Position numbers and translations under genes: made by a program
Shown: piece by piece, positions 18,130-27,816 of the stretch
Position numbering within the stretch: position 1 is the first letter of the stretch
Layout: each line of letters begins with the position of its first letter
Assembly (NCBI RefSeq): GCF_039729195.1
Contig: NZ_CP155796.1
Span: 5,952,001-6,016,000 of the forward strand
Source of the DNA: Mycobacterium sp. DL
GTDB lineage: Bacteria; Actinomycetota; Actinomycetes; Mycobacteriales; Mycobacteriaceae
DNA: 64,000 nt
Reading direction: 5' to 3'
The notes under the pieces: model-generated
What the model was told of the DNA's origin: nothing
Databases searched by the model: none
Seen by the model: the letters and a program-made list of their open reading frames with translations, nothing else

Positions 18130-19362
18130 ATGACCGCCTCTCCCACGGTGAGCACACCGGCCGACGCACCGGCGCCGCCGCCATCGGATTCGCCCGTCGC
18201 ACGACTGCGAACGGCGCTGCAGGGCAACTTCCGGCAGTACGGCATGGTCGTCGCGCTGCTCCTGATCGTGCTGCTCTTCCAGGTTCTGACCGACGGCATT
18301 CTGCTCAAGCCGCTCAACGTCACCAACATCGTTCAGCAGAACGGCTACATTCTGATCCTCGCGATCGGAATGGTCATCGTGATCATCTCGGGACACATCG
18401 ATCTGTCGGTGGGATCCATCGCCGGATTCGTCGGCGCCATGTCGGCGGTGTTGATGATCACCCACGACATGCCCTGGCCCGTCGCCGTGGTGCTCTGCCT
18501 GCTTCTGGGTGCACTGATCGGCGCGTGGCAGGGTTTCTGGATCGCCTACGTCGGCATTCCGTCGTTCATCGTGACGCTGGCCGGGATGCTGGTGTTCCGC
18601 GGGGCAACCCAGTACCTGTTGGAGGGGCAGTCGATCGCGCCCTTCCCGAGTAGTTTCGGTCAGGTCAGCAGCGGGTTCCTTCCCGAGATCGGCGGCAGCA
18701 GCCTCTACCACTGGCCGACCATGATCCTCGGTGCGGTTGTCACGATCGCGGCTCTGTGGCAACAGGTTCGACAGCGAAGGACGCAGTCACACTACGGATT
18801 CGACGTCCTGCCGGTGGGTTGGTTCGCCGCGAAGTGCGCGGCGATCGTCGTGGCGCTCGCCGCATTCACCCTCCTTCTCGCCAGCTATCGAGGGGTGCCG
18901 GTCGTCGGCATCGTCCTGGTGGTCGCGTTCGTCATCTACGCCTTCGTCATGCGCTCGACCGTGTTCGGGCGGCAGGTCTACGCGGTCGGCGGCAACGTGG
19001 CAGCCGCGAGGCTGTCCGGTGTGAAGACCAAGCGGGTGACGTTCCTGGTTTTTGTGAACATGGGTCTGCTCTCCGCGCTGGCCGGACTGCTGTTCGCCGC
19101 GCGACTGAATTCCGCCACTCCGCAGGCGGGTATCGGGATGGAGTTGGAGGCGATCGCCGCCGCGTTCATCGGCGGCGCGTCGGCCAACGGTGGCGTCGGG
19201 ACGGTGTTCGGGGCCATCATCGGCGGTTTTGTCCTCGGTGTGCTGAACAACGGAATGTCGCTGATCGGTATCGGCAGCGACGTGCAGCAGGTGATCAAAG
19301 GACTGGTCCTGCTGGCCGCGGTCGGATTCGACGTCTACAACAAGAAGAAGGGCGGATCCTGA
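18130..19362 (+). CDS. gguB: sugar ABC transporter permease (GguB/MmsB-like)
   Basis: 410 residues, about ten hydrophobic helices, BPD_transp_2 family. A Pro/Ala-rich cytoplasmic start, then VIIISGHIDLSVGSIAGFVG near residue 87 and ELEAIAAAFIGGASANGGVG near 340, both family hallmarks. ATG directly follows the gguA stop (TAGATG). The long central loop around residues 180-230 (RQRRTQSHYGFDVLP) is typical of GguB rather than RbsC. Confidence 0.93.
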   Translation: MTASPTVSTPADAPAPPPSDSPVARLRTALQGNFRQYGMVVALLLIVLLFQVLTDGILLKPLNVTNIVQQNGYILILAIGMVIVIISGHIDLSVGSIAGFVGAMSAVLMITHDMPWPVAVVLCLLLGALIGAWQGFWIAYVGIPSFIVTLAGMLVFRGATQYLLEGQSIAPFPSSFGQVSSGFLPEIGGSSLYHWPTMILGAVVTIAALWQQVRQRRTQSHYGFDVLPVGWFAAKCAAIVVALAAFTLLLASYRGVPVVGIVLVVAFVIYAFVMRSTVFGRQVYAVGGNVAAARLSGVKTKRVTFLVFVNMGLLSALAGLLFAARLNSATPQAGIGMELEAIAAAFIGGASANGGVGTVFGAIIGGFVLGVLNNGMSLIGIGSDVQQVIKGLVLLAAVGFDVYNKKKGGS

Positions 19363-19363
19363 C

Positions 19364-19618
19364 ATGCCGGGCGGAGGCATCGCGGATCGCTTCGAACATG
19401 ACATCGTGACATTCATGCGTAGCTGGGCACCCTACGGCGGACCTCCCGCCGACGAGGTACTACCCGAGTTCGGGCTGACACGAGATCAACTGGTGCACCG
19501 CTATCAGCAGATCGTCACCACCGAGATCGCACGTCGGGAACAGGAGCGGCGCCACCAACCCTGGTTGGCGCTGCGCCGGGCCGGCCTCCACGAGGAAGGG
19601 CAGCAGTCGGCGCGATGA
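19364..19618 (+). CDS. small DUF3263-like protein in the galactose operon
   Basis: 84 residues, charged, no membrane segment. DREHDI-like start (ADRFEHDIVTFMRSWAPYGG) and LTRDQLVHRYQQIV resemble the DUF3263 family, small actinobacterial proteins of unknown function in which an E..I..FE..W.KY.G pattern precedes a short helix-turn-helix-like segment. It begins one base after gguB and overlaps galT by ATGA. A regulatory or accessory role in sugar use is possible but not shown. Confidence 0.6.
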   Translation: MPGGGIADRFEHDIVTFMRSWAPYGGPPADEVLPEFGLTRDQLVHRYQQIVTTEIARREQERRHQPWLALRRAGLHEEGQQSAR

Positions 19619-20711
19619 CACCCACGGAGGTGAAGCCGTGGACGTTGGCCGACGGACGCGACGAGCTGTTCTTCGTGTTACCGGGCCACCGCTGCAGTCC
19701 TGTCGCCGACCGGCGGCAGCTACCCGATAGAACAACCACGCAGTCGGAGTTACGTTTCGACCGCAGCACCGAACAGTGGGTGGTCATCGCCGGGCTTCGC
19801 CAAGAGCGCACCTACAAGCCGCCGCCAGACCAGTGCCCGCTGTGCCCCGGACCCACCGGACTCACCAGTGAGGTGCCGGCTACCGACTACGATGTCGTCG
19901 TTTTCGAGAATCGCTTCGCGAGCTTGTCGGAAGCCGACGGATCTGGGTCCCCTCTTCCGGCGCCGGTCGGCGACGACTTCGTCTCCGCGCCGAGTCACGG
20001 TCGGTGCGAGGTCATCTGCTTCTCCAGCGACCACCACAGTTCGTTCGCGGACCTGAGTTTTCCCCAGGCCCAGCTCGTCGTCGAGGCATGGCGGCACCGC
20101 ACTGCCGACCTCCTGTCACGACCCGGCATCGAGCAGGTGTTCTGTTTCGAGAACCGCGGCGAGGAGATCGGCGTGACGCTGACTCATCCGCACGGTCAGA
20201 TATTCGGTTATCCCTACCTGACCCCCCGCACCGAGCGAATGCTTCGGGCGGCGCGGGCCCATCGGACGAGCCACGGCAGCAACTTGTTCGCCGACATCCT
20301 GGCGCAGGAGGTCGCCGCCGGAAGCCGAGTTGTCGCCACCAACAACGGTTTCACCGCCTTCGTGCCCTTCGCGGCACGCTGGCCGGTCGAGGTCCACATC
20401 TACCCGAACAGGTTCGTGCACAACCTGCTCGACCTCGACGCCGCCGAACTCGACGACTTCACAGAAATCTACCTGGATATCCTCAACCGGCTGGATCGCC
20501 TCTACCCCACCCCTCTGCCGTATATGGCGGCGTTGCACCAGTACTCCGATACCGACGCGCAGCGCGAGGGGTACTTCCACATCGAGGTGATCTCGACCCG
20601 ACGCAGCGCCACCAAGCTGAAGTATCTGGCTTCCTCGGAATCGGCGATGGAGGCGTTCATCAGCGATGTGGTGCCGGAGGACGTCGCCGCCATGCTGCGA
20701 GGCGTGGAAGA

Positions 20712-20715
<4 letters not shown>
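19615..20715 (+). CDS. galT: galactose-1-phosphate uridylyltransferase
   Basis: 366 residues, the usual length for GalT. The zinc-site cysteines [10 protein letters not shown] lie near residues 63-72, and the nucleotidylation motif [12 protein letters not shown] near 185 contains the catalytic His of HPHGQ. Further family blocks: FENRFASL near 97, [19 protein letters not shown] near 258, LHQYSD near 305. Leloir pathway: exchanges UMP between UDP-glucose and galactose 1-phosphate. Overlaps galK by four bases (GTGA). Confidence 0.94.
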
Positions 20716-21833
<1,118 letters not shown>

Positions 21834-21838
21834 TGACC

Positions 21839-23503
21839 TCACGGCGCCTTGTCTTGGTCGTCAGGATCAGTGGACTCTCCGATGAGTAGGTCATGCAGGG
21901 TGTTCGATGTCGTGTGCGCTGCCGCCGAGAACGGCTCGAGGACAATGTGCACCCCGGTGGCGTGCAGTTTCGCGGCATCGTGTGGCGTGTGGGCGGTCAA
22001 CGCGATGGTGCCGACGTACTGGTGGTGACGAAGGCCGTGGAGGAGAGCCAGGTTGGTTTGCAGCATCGGGATGGCGCTGACGACATACTTCGCCTTCTCC
22101 AGCGGCAGAGCCGCCAGAAGGTCCACGTCCTCCGCGCTGCCGAACGTCGTCGTCACGCCGTCACCGTCGTTCGTCTTCACCGAGTGCGGGTCGAAGTCGA
22201 CCGCGAGCACGCGGTGGCCGGCAGCGCTGAGCCGGCGCGCCAGATGGCTACCGAATCGACCGAGTCCGAAAACGATCACGTCGTACTCATCTTCTGCGCC
22301 AACATGTTCCGGTGCCTTGCTACCACTGCGCTCGAACACGGCCAGCCACCGTTTCACCCTGTCGTAGAGCTGGTGGGAGTACATGATCATGTAGGTCGAT
22401 CCCGCGATGGTGATCAGGCCGACCACCGTGATCAGACTGACGGTGGCACTGGTGATATGGCCGAGGCTCAATCCCAGCGCGGCCAGGATCAGCGAGAACT
22501 CCGATATCTGGGCGACCGTCAACCCTGCGAGGAAGCCGATGCGCACGGGGTAGCGCATCGCCGCCATGATCACGATGACGATCAACGGGTTTCCGATCAA
22601 CACGAATGCCGAGAAGATCACGGCCTCGGTGATCTGCCTTGCAGCGTCTGTGAATTCGAGTCGGGCACCGAGATCGAGGAAGAAGAACAACAACAGGAAG
22701 TCGCGCAGGCTGACCAGCCGCGCTCCGAGCGCCTCACGGTATGGGGTGCTCGCCAACGACACACCTGCGAGGAAGGCGCCGACTTCGGAACTGAACCCCA
22801 GCCACTCGCTCAACGCCGCCAACGACGTCGCATAAGCCACACCGAACAGCACCAGGAGCTCTTGGGACTTTGCAACGTGAGGCAGCAACCACGGCAGGAT
22901 GTAGCGCATGAGCAGCCAAGTTCCACCGATCAGGCCTGCACCCTTGATCAGCACGCTGGCGATACCCAGCCCGAGGTTATCGCCGGTGTCCTGCCCGAAG
23001 GCGGTGAGCGCGATCATCACCAGGACCACGACGATGTCCTGGACGATCAGGAAGCCGATCGCGATCCGGCCGTGCAGCTGGTCCAGTTCCCGTTTGTCCG
23101 ACAACAATTTGACGATGATGATCGTCGACGAAAATGTCAGAGCCACTGCGACATAGACCGCAGTGACACTGTCCATGCCGAGCCCCACGGCGATGAGGAA
23201 GCCGACCACCGAGGTGAAGAGCACCTGCCCCAGCCCCGTCGCCAATGCCACGGGGCCAGTGCTGCGGATCATGTGCAGGTCGAGCCGCAATCCGACCAGG
23301 AACAACAGGATCGCGATGCCGAGCCTTGCCAGTAGTTCGATCGTGCTGTCAGCCGATACCCATCCGGTGCCCACCGGACCGACCGCGATGCCTACGACAA
23401 TGAACGCGACGATGAGGGGTTGACGTAGCCGGGTGGCGATCAACCCGGCGACGGCGGCGATCGCCAAGATGACAGCGATCGTGGTGAATGGGTGCAGGTC
23501 CAT
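21839..23503 (-). CDS. Kef-type K+/H+ (cation:proton) antiporter with TrkA-N domain
   Basis: 554 residues. The first ~390 form a CPA2 sodium/hydrogen-exchanger domain with about 12 helices (LLARLGIAILLFLVGLRLDL near residue 57, GFSSEVGAFLAGVSLAS near 235, LLFFFLDLGARL near 275). A TrkA-N/RCK Rossmann domain follows (VIVFGLGRFGSHLARRLSAAG near 420), which should gate transport through NAD(H) or a similar ligand. The open frame continues upstream, but ATG 23503 matches the family start. It lies two bases after the universal stress protein stop, as the last gene of the ctpF-type operon. Confidence 0.88.
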   Translation of the reverse strand: MDLHPFTTIAVILAIAAVAGLIATRLRQPLIVAFIVVGIAVGPVGTGWVSADSTIELLARLGIAILLFLVGLRLDLHMIRSTGPVALATGLGQVLFTSVVGFLIAVGLGMDSVTAVYVAVALTFSSTIIIVKLLSDKRELDQLHGRIAIGFLIVQDIVVVLVMIALTAFGQDTGDNLGLGIASVLIKGAGLIGGTWLLMRYILPWLLPHVAKSQELLVLFGVAYATSLAALSEWLGFSSEVGAFLAGVSLASTPYREALGARLVSLRDFLLLFFFLDLGARLEFTDAARQITEAVIFSAFVLIGNPLIVIVIMAAMRYPVRIGFLAGLTVAQISEFSLILAALGLSLGHITSATVSLITVVGLITIAGSTYMIMYSHQLYDRVKRWLAVFERSGSKAPEHVGAEDEYDVIVFGLGRFGSHLARRLSAAGHRVLAVDFDPHSVKTNDGDGVTTTFGSAEDVDLLAALPLEKAKYVVSAIPMLQTNLALLHGLRHHQYVGTIALTAHTPHDAAKLHATGVHIVLEPFSAAAHTTSNTLHDLLIGESTDPDDQDKAP

Positions 23504-23505
23504 GA

Positions 23506-24357
23506 TCAGCCGTCCACTGCCGGTACAACGAGCACGTCGGATTGTGATTGGCGCATCACCTGTTGGGCAACGCTGCCGAGAAGTGCGTACGACACCGGTG
23601 AACGCGCACCTGTCCCGACAACCACCAGGTCGGCAGCGTAGGCGTGGCACACCTCCACCAGGCGAGTCGCGGGGTGGCCCGATGTGATGACAACCTCCTT
23701 CAAGGGTGTGGGCAGTGCGTCAGCAAGTCGCGCGATATGTTCGCGGACCACTTCGGTAGAGGTTCGCCGGAGTTCCTCGATCTCCTCTTCGCCGACTCCG
23801 TTCATCCGCAACAGGTTTTCACCGACCACGGTGCACGCATGGAAGACGCTGTGTTCCGCGACGGGCGTCAGCCCCGAGGCGAACCGGGCGGCATCGGCCG
23901 ATGTCGCGGAGGTATCCACGGCGAGGACGACCTTGCGGTATGCGCCCTCGGCGGGCTTCTTCACCAGCAGGACGGCGACGGGGCTCATCCGCACCAGGTT
24001 TTCGGTAGTGCTGCCCAAGAACGCGTCGGCCAGCCAATGTGCACCGTGCGCCCCGACGACCACCAGGTCGGCCCCGCAGTCCACTGCCGCGCTGGCGATC
24101 TCGCGGGCCGCCGTTCCCCGGCGGATCGTGATGTCCACTGGGGCGCCGTCAAGGTGATCGGCGAGGTGTGCTTCCAGGCTATTGATCGCACGATCGGCAT
24201 TCTCTTCGCCGATTTCGGCCGGCAGCACGAGCAATGCGGTCAAGACAGAGCCGTGTTCACGCGATAGTTGGGCGACTCGGGTCACCGCCATCCCCGCCCA
24301 CGGCGACAAGTCGGTCGCGACCAGAATATGCCTGGGCGGCGTATCGGCGACCCCCAT
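23506..24357 (-). CDS. universal stress protein, two tandem USP domains
   Basis: 283 residues from ATG 24357, chosen because GGAGAGGAG lies directly upstream. Another in-frame ATG at 24378 would overlap the ctpF stop. Two UspA folds: domain 1 (ILVATDLSPWA near residue 11; LVVVGAHGAHWLADAFLGSTTENL near 95) and domain 2 (KVVLAVDTSATS near 142; LVVVGTGARSPVSYALLGSVAQQVM near 245). The second ends in the usual G-x9-GS ATP-binding type loop. Mycobacterial relatives are often hypoxia-induced; here it sits between ctpF and the antiporter. Confidence 0.85.
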   Translation of the reverse strand: MGVADTPPRHILVATDLSPWAGMAVTRVAQLSREHGSVLTALLVLPAEIGEENADRAINSLEAHLADHLDGAPVDITIRRGTAAREIASAAVDCGADLVVVGAHGAHWLADAFLGSTTENLVRMSPVAVLLVKKPAEGAYRKVVLAVDTSATSADAARFASGLTPVAEHSVFHACTVVGENLLRMNGVGEEEIEELRRTSTEVVREHIARLADALPTPLKEVVITSGHPATRLVEVCHAYAADLVVVGTGARSPVSYALLGSVAQQVMRQSQSDVLVVPAVDG

Positions 24358-24374
24358 TCCAGCTCCTCTCCATT

Positions 24375-27092
24375 TCATTGGGCCGTTCTGCGCGCCCGTA
24401 GCCACTTCTCCGCGCCGACGGCCACGCTGACGACGACGGCGATCGCCAGGATGCGCAGCCAGACTCCGACGTCCAGCGGCGCGGTCTGGAACACCGTGTT
24501 CATCGCAGGCAGGTAGGTGATCGCGAGCTGCAAGATGGCCTGCGTAGCCACCCCGACGATGAGCCAGTGGTTGGTGAAGAATCCGATGCGCCATGCGGAG
24601 TGGGTAAACGAGCGACAGCTGAACAGATAGAACGACTGGACGACCGCGAACACGTTGATCGCTGCGGTACGCGCTTCGGGCAATGTCGCCCCGTTGGCCA
24701 GTTCCCATTCGAAGAGCCACCACGCGCCGGCGACCAGCAGAGTCGACACCAGCAGAATCCGCCCGACGAGCGCGCGCGTGAGCAGAGACTGGCCGGGGTC
24801 GCGCGGCGGCCGGGTCATCACATCCGCCTCTTTCGGCTCGAATGCGAGCATCAGACCGAGCGCTACGGCAGTGGTCATGTTGATCCACAAGATCTGAGTC
24901 GGCAGGATCGGCAGCGATGTCCCCAGCGCGATCGCCGTGACGATCACCAGGCCCTGACCGATGTTGGTGGGCAGGGTCCAGGTGATGAACTTGGTCAGGT
25001 TGTCGAAGACTCCCCGGCCCTCCTCGACCGCCGCCTCGATGGTCGCGAAGTCGTCATCGGTGAGCACCATATCGGCGGCGTCCTTGGCGACCTCGGTGCC
25101 GCTTGCACCCATCGCGACTCCGATGTTCGCCTGCCGCAACGCCGGCGCATCGTTGACGCCGTCGCCGGTCATCGCGACGACGTGACCCTTGTCCTGCAAG
25201 GCCTCGACAAGTCGCAGCTTCTGCTCTGGCGAGACTCTGGCGAAGACACTCGCCCGCTCAACCGCTTCGGGGAACTCCTCGGACGGCAGCGCGGCGAGAT
25301 CCGCACCCGTCAACACCATTCCGTGGGTGCCCGTGCGGTCGTCGAGGACCCCCACTGCCGCGGCGATCGCGCTGGCGGTGCCGGCATTGTCACCCGTGAT
25401 CATCTTCACCGCGATGCCCGCGGAGTGGCATACGCTCACCGCCGATGTGGCGGCCGCTCGGGGCGGGTCGAGCATGGCCTGCAGACCGGTCAGCGTCATC
25501 GAACCGACGAGCGCGTTCTCGGTGAACTCAACAGGGTCGCCCGACGGGCCGACACCGATCGCCAACACCCGAAGCCCTTTGGCGGCAAGCCCTTCTGCGG
25601 CTTCGAGCACCGCCGGGCGATCGATGGACCGGCACGATCCGTCAGCACACATCTGCGTGCTGCACAGTTCGACCATCCGCTCGACTGCGCCTTTCACGAG
25701 CACCACATCGTCGTCGCGATCGGACCTGTGCAGGGTGGCCATGTATTGGCGTTCCGAGCTGAACGGGATCGCCCCGACTCGGGTAAAGCTCTCGGCACGG
25801 CTCTCCGGAGTGAGACCGGCCTTGGCTGCTACGACCAGCATGGCCGCTTCGGTCGGATCCCCGACGATGTCCCACCGCTCACCGGCGCGCGTCAGAGCGG
25901 CGTCGTTGCAGGCCGCTCCGGCAAGCAGCGTCCATCGCAGCGCGGCGTTCGTCTCGATCGACGCCGGTCTTCCGTCGTGCGTGAGCAAGACCCCGTCGAC
26001 CGCATATCCGGAACCGGTTACTTGCACCCACTCGTCGGCCGTCCAGATCTCCCGCACCGTCATCTGATTCTCCGTGAGGGTTCCGGTCTTGTCGGCGCAG
26101 ATGACCGTGGTGCTGCCGAGGGTTTCCACAGCAGGCAAACGTCGAATAACCGCCCGGCGCTTGGCCATTCGCGAGACTCCGATGGCCAGCGTGATCGTCA
26201 CGGCGGCCGGGAGGCCTTCGGGGATCGCCGCGACGGCGAGCGCGATCGCCGCGGTGAAGGTCTCCACGGCGTCCTGTCTGCGCAACAGTCCGATCGCAAA
26301 GGTGAGCGCGGCCAGACCCAGGATTCCCACGGTCAGCACCTTGCTGAACTGGGCGAGCTTCGCGGTCAGTGGGGTCGCCAATGTCGTTGCGGCGCCGACG
26401 AGCCGGTGAATCTCCCCGATCTCGGTTTCCGCTCCCGTGGCCACCACGATGCCCGCACCTGTGCCCGCCGTCACCAAGGTGCTCGAGTGAACCATGTTCC
26501 GGCGATCCGCCACCACGGTCGGGTCGGGGAGTACGACGTCGTCCTTCGGTACCGACACCGACTCACCGGTCAACGCCGACTCGTCCACGCGCAGTTCGGT
26601 CTGGCGAAGCAGCCGGATATCCGCGGGAACTTTGTCGCCTGCTTCGACGAGCACCAGGTCACCCGGCACGAGTTGCTCCGACTCGACAGTGCGTTCACGG
26701 CCGTCACGAACCACTCTGGCCACGGTGTGGACCATCGCCCGCAGGCTCTGCAGCGCCGCCTCGGCCCTGGACTCCTGGATGTATCCGACGACGGCGTTGA
26801 CGAACACCACACCGAAGATCACGGCGGAGTCCACGTACTCACCCAGCAGTGCGGTCACGACACCCGCGACCAGCAGGACGTAGATCAGTGGGTGGTGGAA
26901 CTGGCGAAGGATTCGCACCAGCAGCCCCGCACCGGCCGGTTGGGGGAGCACGTTGAGGCCGAAGCGTCGGGCACGCTCGGTGGCCTCGTCACCGTTGAGC
27001 CCGCGATGCGGATCGGTCTCCAAGAGCAGAACGACCTCATGGCCCGACATACCGTGGTGCGCGCTCATCGCGACGGGTGCCGGCGCCGCCAT
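24375..27092 (-). CDS. ctpF: cation-transporting P-type ATPase, CtpF-like
   Basis: 905 residues, the same length I recall for M. tuberculosis CtpF. Type II P-ATPase: N-terminal actuator half with TGES near residue 175, the PEGLP membrane motif near 291, phosphorylation site ICADKTGTLTENQMT (Asp334), KGA near 490, and hinge GDGVNDAPALR near 690. Ten predicted helices. The N-terminus AHHGMSGHEVVLLLETDPH closely matches mycobacterial CtpF, a Ca2+-type pump of the DosR dormancy regulon. Its ATG overlaps the upstream USP stop by ATGA. Export of Ca2+ is inferred from family. Confidence 0.9.
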   Translation of the reverse strand: MAAPAPVAMSAHHGMSGHEVVLLLETDPHRGLNGDEATERARRFGLNVLPQPAGAGLLVRILRQFHHPLIYVLLVAGVVTALLGEYVDSAVIFGVVFVNAVVGYIQESRAEAALQSLRAMVHTVARVVRDGRERTVESEQLVPGDLVLVEAGDKVPADIRLLRQTELRVDESALTGESVSVPKDDVVLPDPTVVADRRNMVHSSTLVTAGTGAGIVVATGAETEIGEIHRLVGAATTLATPLTAKLAQFSKVLTVGILGLAALTFAIGLLRRQDAVETFTAAIALAVAAIPEGLPAAVTITLAIGVSRMAKRRAVIRRLPAVETLGSTTVICADKTGTLTENQMTVREIWTADEWVQVTGSGYAVDGVLLTHDGRPASIETNAALRWTLLAGAACNDAALTRAGERWDIVGDPTEAAMLVVAAKAGLTPESRAESFTRVGAIPFSSERQYMATLHRSDRDDDVVLVKGAVERMVELCSTQMCADGSCRSIDRPAVLEAAEGLAAKGLRVLAIGVGPSGDPVEFTENALVGSMTLTGLQAMLDPPRAAATSAVSVCHSAGIAVKMITGDNAGTASAIAAAVGVLDDRTGTHGMVLTGADLAALPSEEFPEAVERASVFARVSPEQKLRLVEALQDKGHVVAMTGDGVNDAPALRQANIGVAMGASGTEVAKDAADMVLTDDDFATIEAAVEEGRGVFDNLTKFITWTLPTNIGQGLVIVTAIALGTSLPILPTQILWINMTTAVALGLMLAFEPKEADVMTRPPRDPGQSLLTRALVGRILLVSTLLVAGAWWLFEWELANGATLPEARTAAINVFAVVQSFYLFSCRSFTHSAWRIGFFTNHWLIVGVATQAILQLAITYLPAMNTVFQTAPLDVGVWLRILAIAVVVSVAVGAEKWLRARRTAQ

Positions 27093-27733
27093 CAGCTCTT
27101 CCCGCCCGAGTCGTCCTCCGGTTCGATGACGAGCACCGGCACCTTGGAGTGCTGGATGATGTCGGCCGAGACACTTCCCAGCAGACGGGTGGACACGCCC
27201 TGCCCGCGCCGCCCGACCACCAGAAGATCCATGTCCTGCTGTTCGGCGAACCCGCGTAGCGTCGGGCCGGGCGCGCCGGCGAGTACCTCGGTGTGCACCA
27301 CACCGACGATCTCGGCACCATCCACCAGACCGGCCAGGCGCTCTGAGGCCGCCTCGAGGTCGGTGCGGGTGGCGTTCTCGGCTGTCTCGTAGTGCACGAC
27401 TTCGGCCAGCACCAGCAGTCCGCAATGCGGCCCAAAGAGTCGCAGCGCGGTCGCGAGCCCGCGTTCAGCCTCGGCCGACCCGTCGTAGCCCACCAACACG
27501 CGCAATCCGGGAGTGGCATCCGATCTGAGGGGCGGGGCTCCTCTACTGCCGAACGTGGCGACGCTGGGACGACGCTGCACCCGCTCCATCGCAATGGGGA
27601 CGAACAGTGGTCCCAACACCACCGCGATCAACGTCCACAACGGATCGTGTCCGTGGCGGGCCATCCAGAGTCCGGACAGCAGCCCCACGATGATCCACGC
27701 GGCGGCCAGTACGACGACGAGGGTGGTGTCCAC
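27092..27733 (-). CDS. membrane-anchored universal stress protein
   Basis: 213 residues. Two hydrophobic segments at the N-terminus (about 4-24 and 31-50, with a WMARHGHDPLWTL loop) are followed by a single USP domain (LRVLVGYDGSAEAERGL near 77; LLVVGRRGQGVSTRLLGSVSADII near 170). Most USPs are soluble; this arrangement tethers the domain to the membrane. First gene of a four-gene operon (USP, ctpF, USP, antiporter) with a DosR-like box 60-74 bases upstream. Confidence 0.8.
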   Translation of the reverse strand: MDTTLVVVLAAAWIIVGLLSGLWMARHGHDPLWTLIAVVLGPLFVPIAMERVQRRPSVATFGSRGAPPLRSDATPGLRVLVGYDGSAEAERGLATALRLFGPHCGLLVLAEVVHYETAENATRTDLEAASERLAGLVDGAEIVGVVHTEVLAGAPGPTLRGFAEQQDMDLLVVGRRGQGVSTRLLGSVSADIIQHSKVPVLVIEPEDDSGGKS

Positions 27734-27792
27734 ACCTTCGAGGTTTCCAGAACTGGCGATGCCCTTCCAGTCTCATCCGACGGTCAAGCGTA

Positions 27793-27807
27793 GGGACTTT
27801 GTGCCCT
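27793..27807 (-). promoter_or_regulatory. DosR (DevR)-like binding site
   Basis: GGGACTTTGTGCCCT. One half-site, GGGACT, is intact and the other reads AGGGCA on the opposite strand. It fits the DosR-box pattern GGGACTTNNGNCCCT with one mismatch. It lies upstream of a USP-ctpF operon, a known type of DosR target in M. tuberculosis, and just after the dctA stop. Confidence 0.5.
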
Positions 27808-27816
27808 GGTCTTCGG

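Noticed and set aside
21893..23335. A 480-codon open frame on the plus strand
   Set aside because: Antisense to the Kef-type antiporter. The translation is full of His, Gln, Asp and Arg with no recognisable domain.
24567..27392. A 941-codon open frame on the plus strand
   Set aside because: It runs antisense to ctpF, whose motifs are clear. Its translation is rich in Arg, His and Gly with no family features, as expected for an opposite-strand shadow in high-GC DNA.
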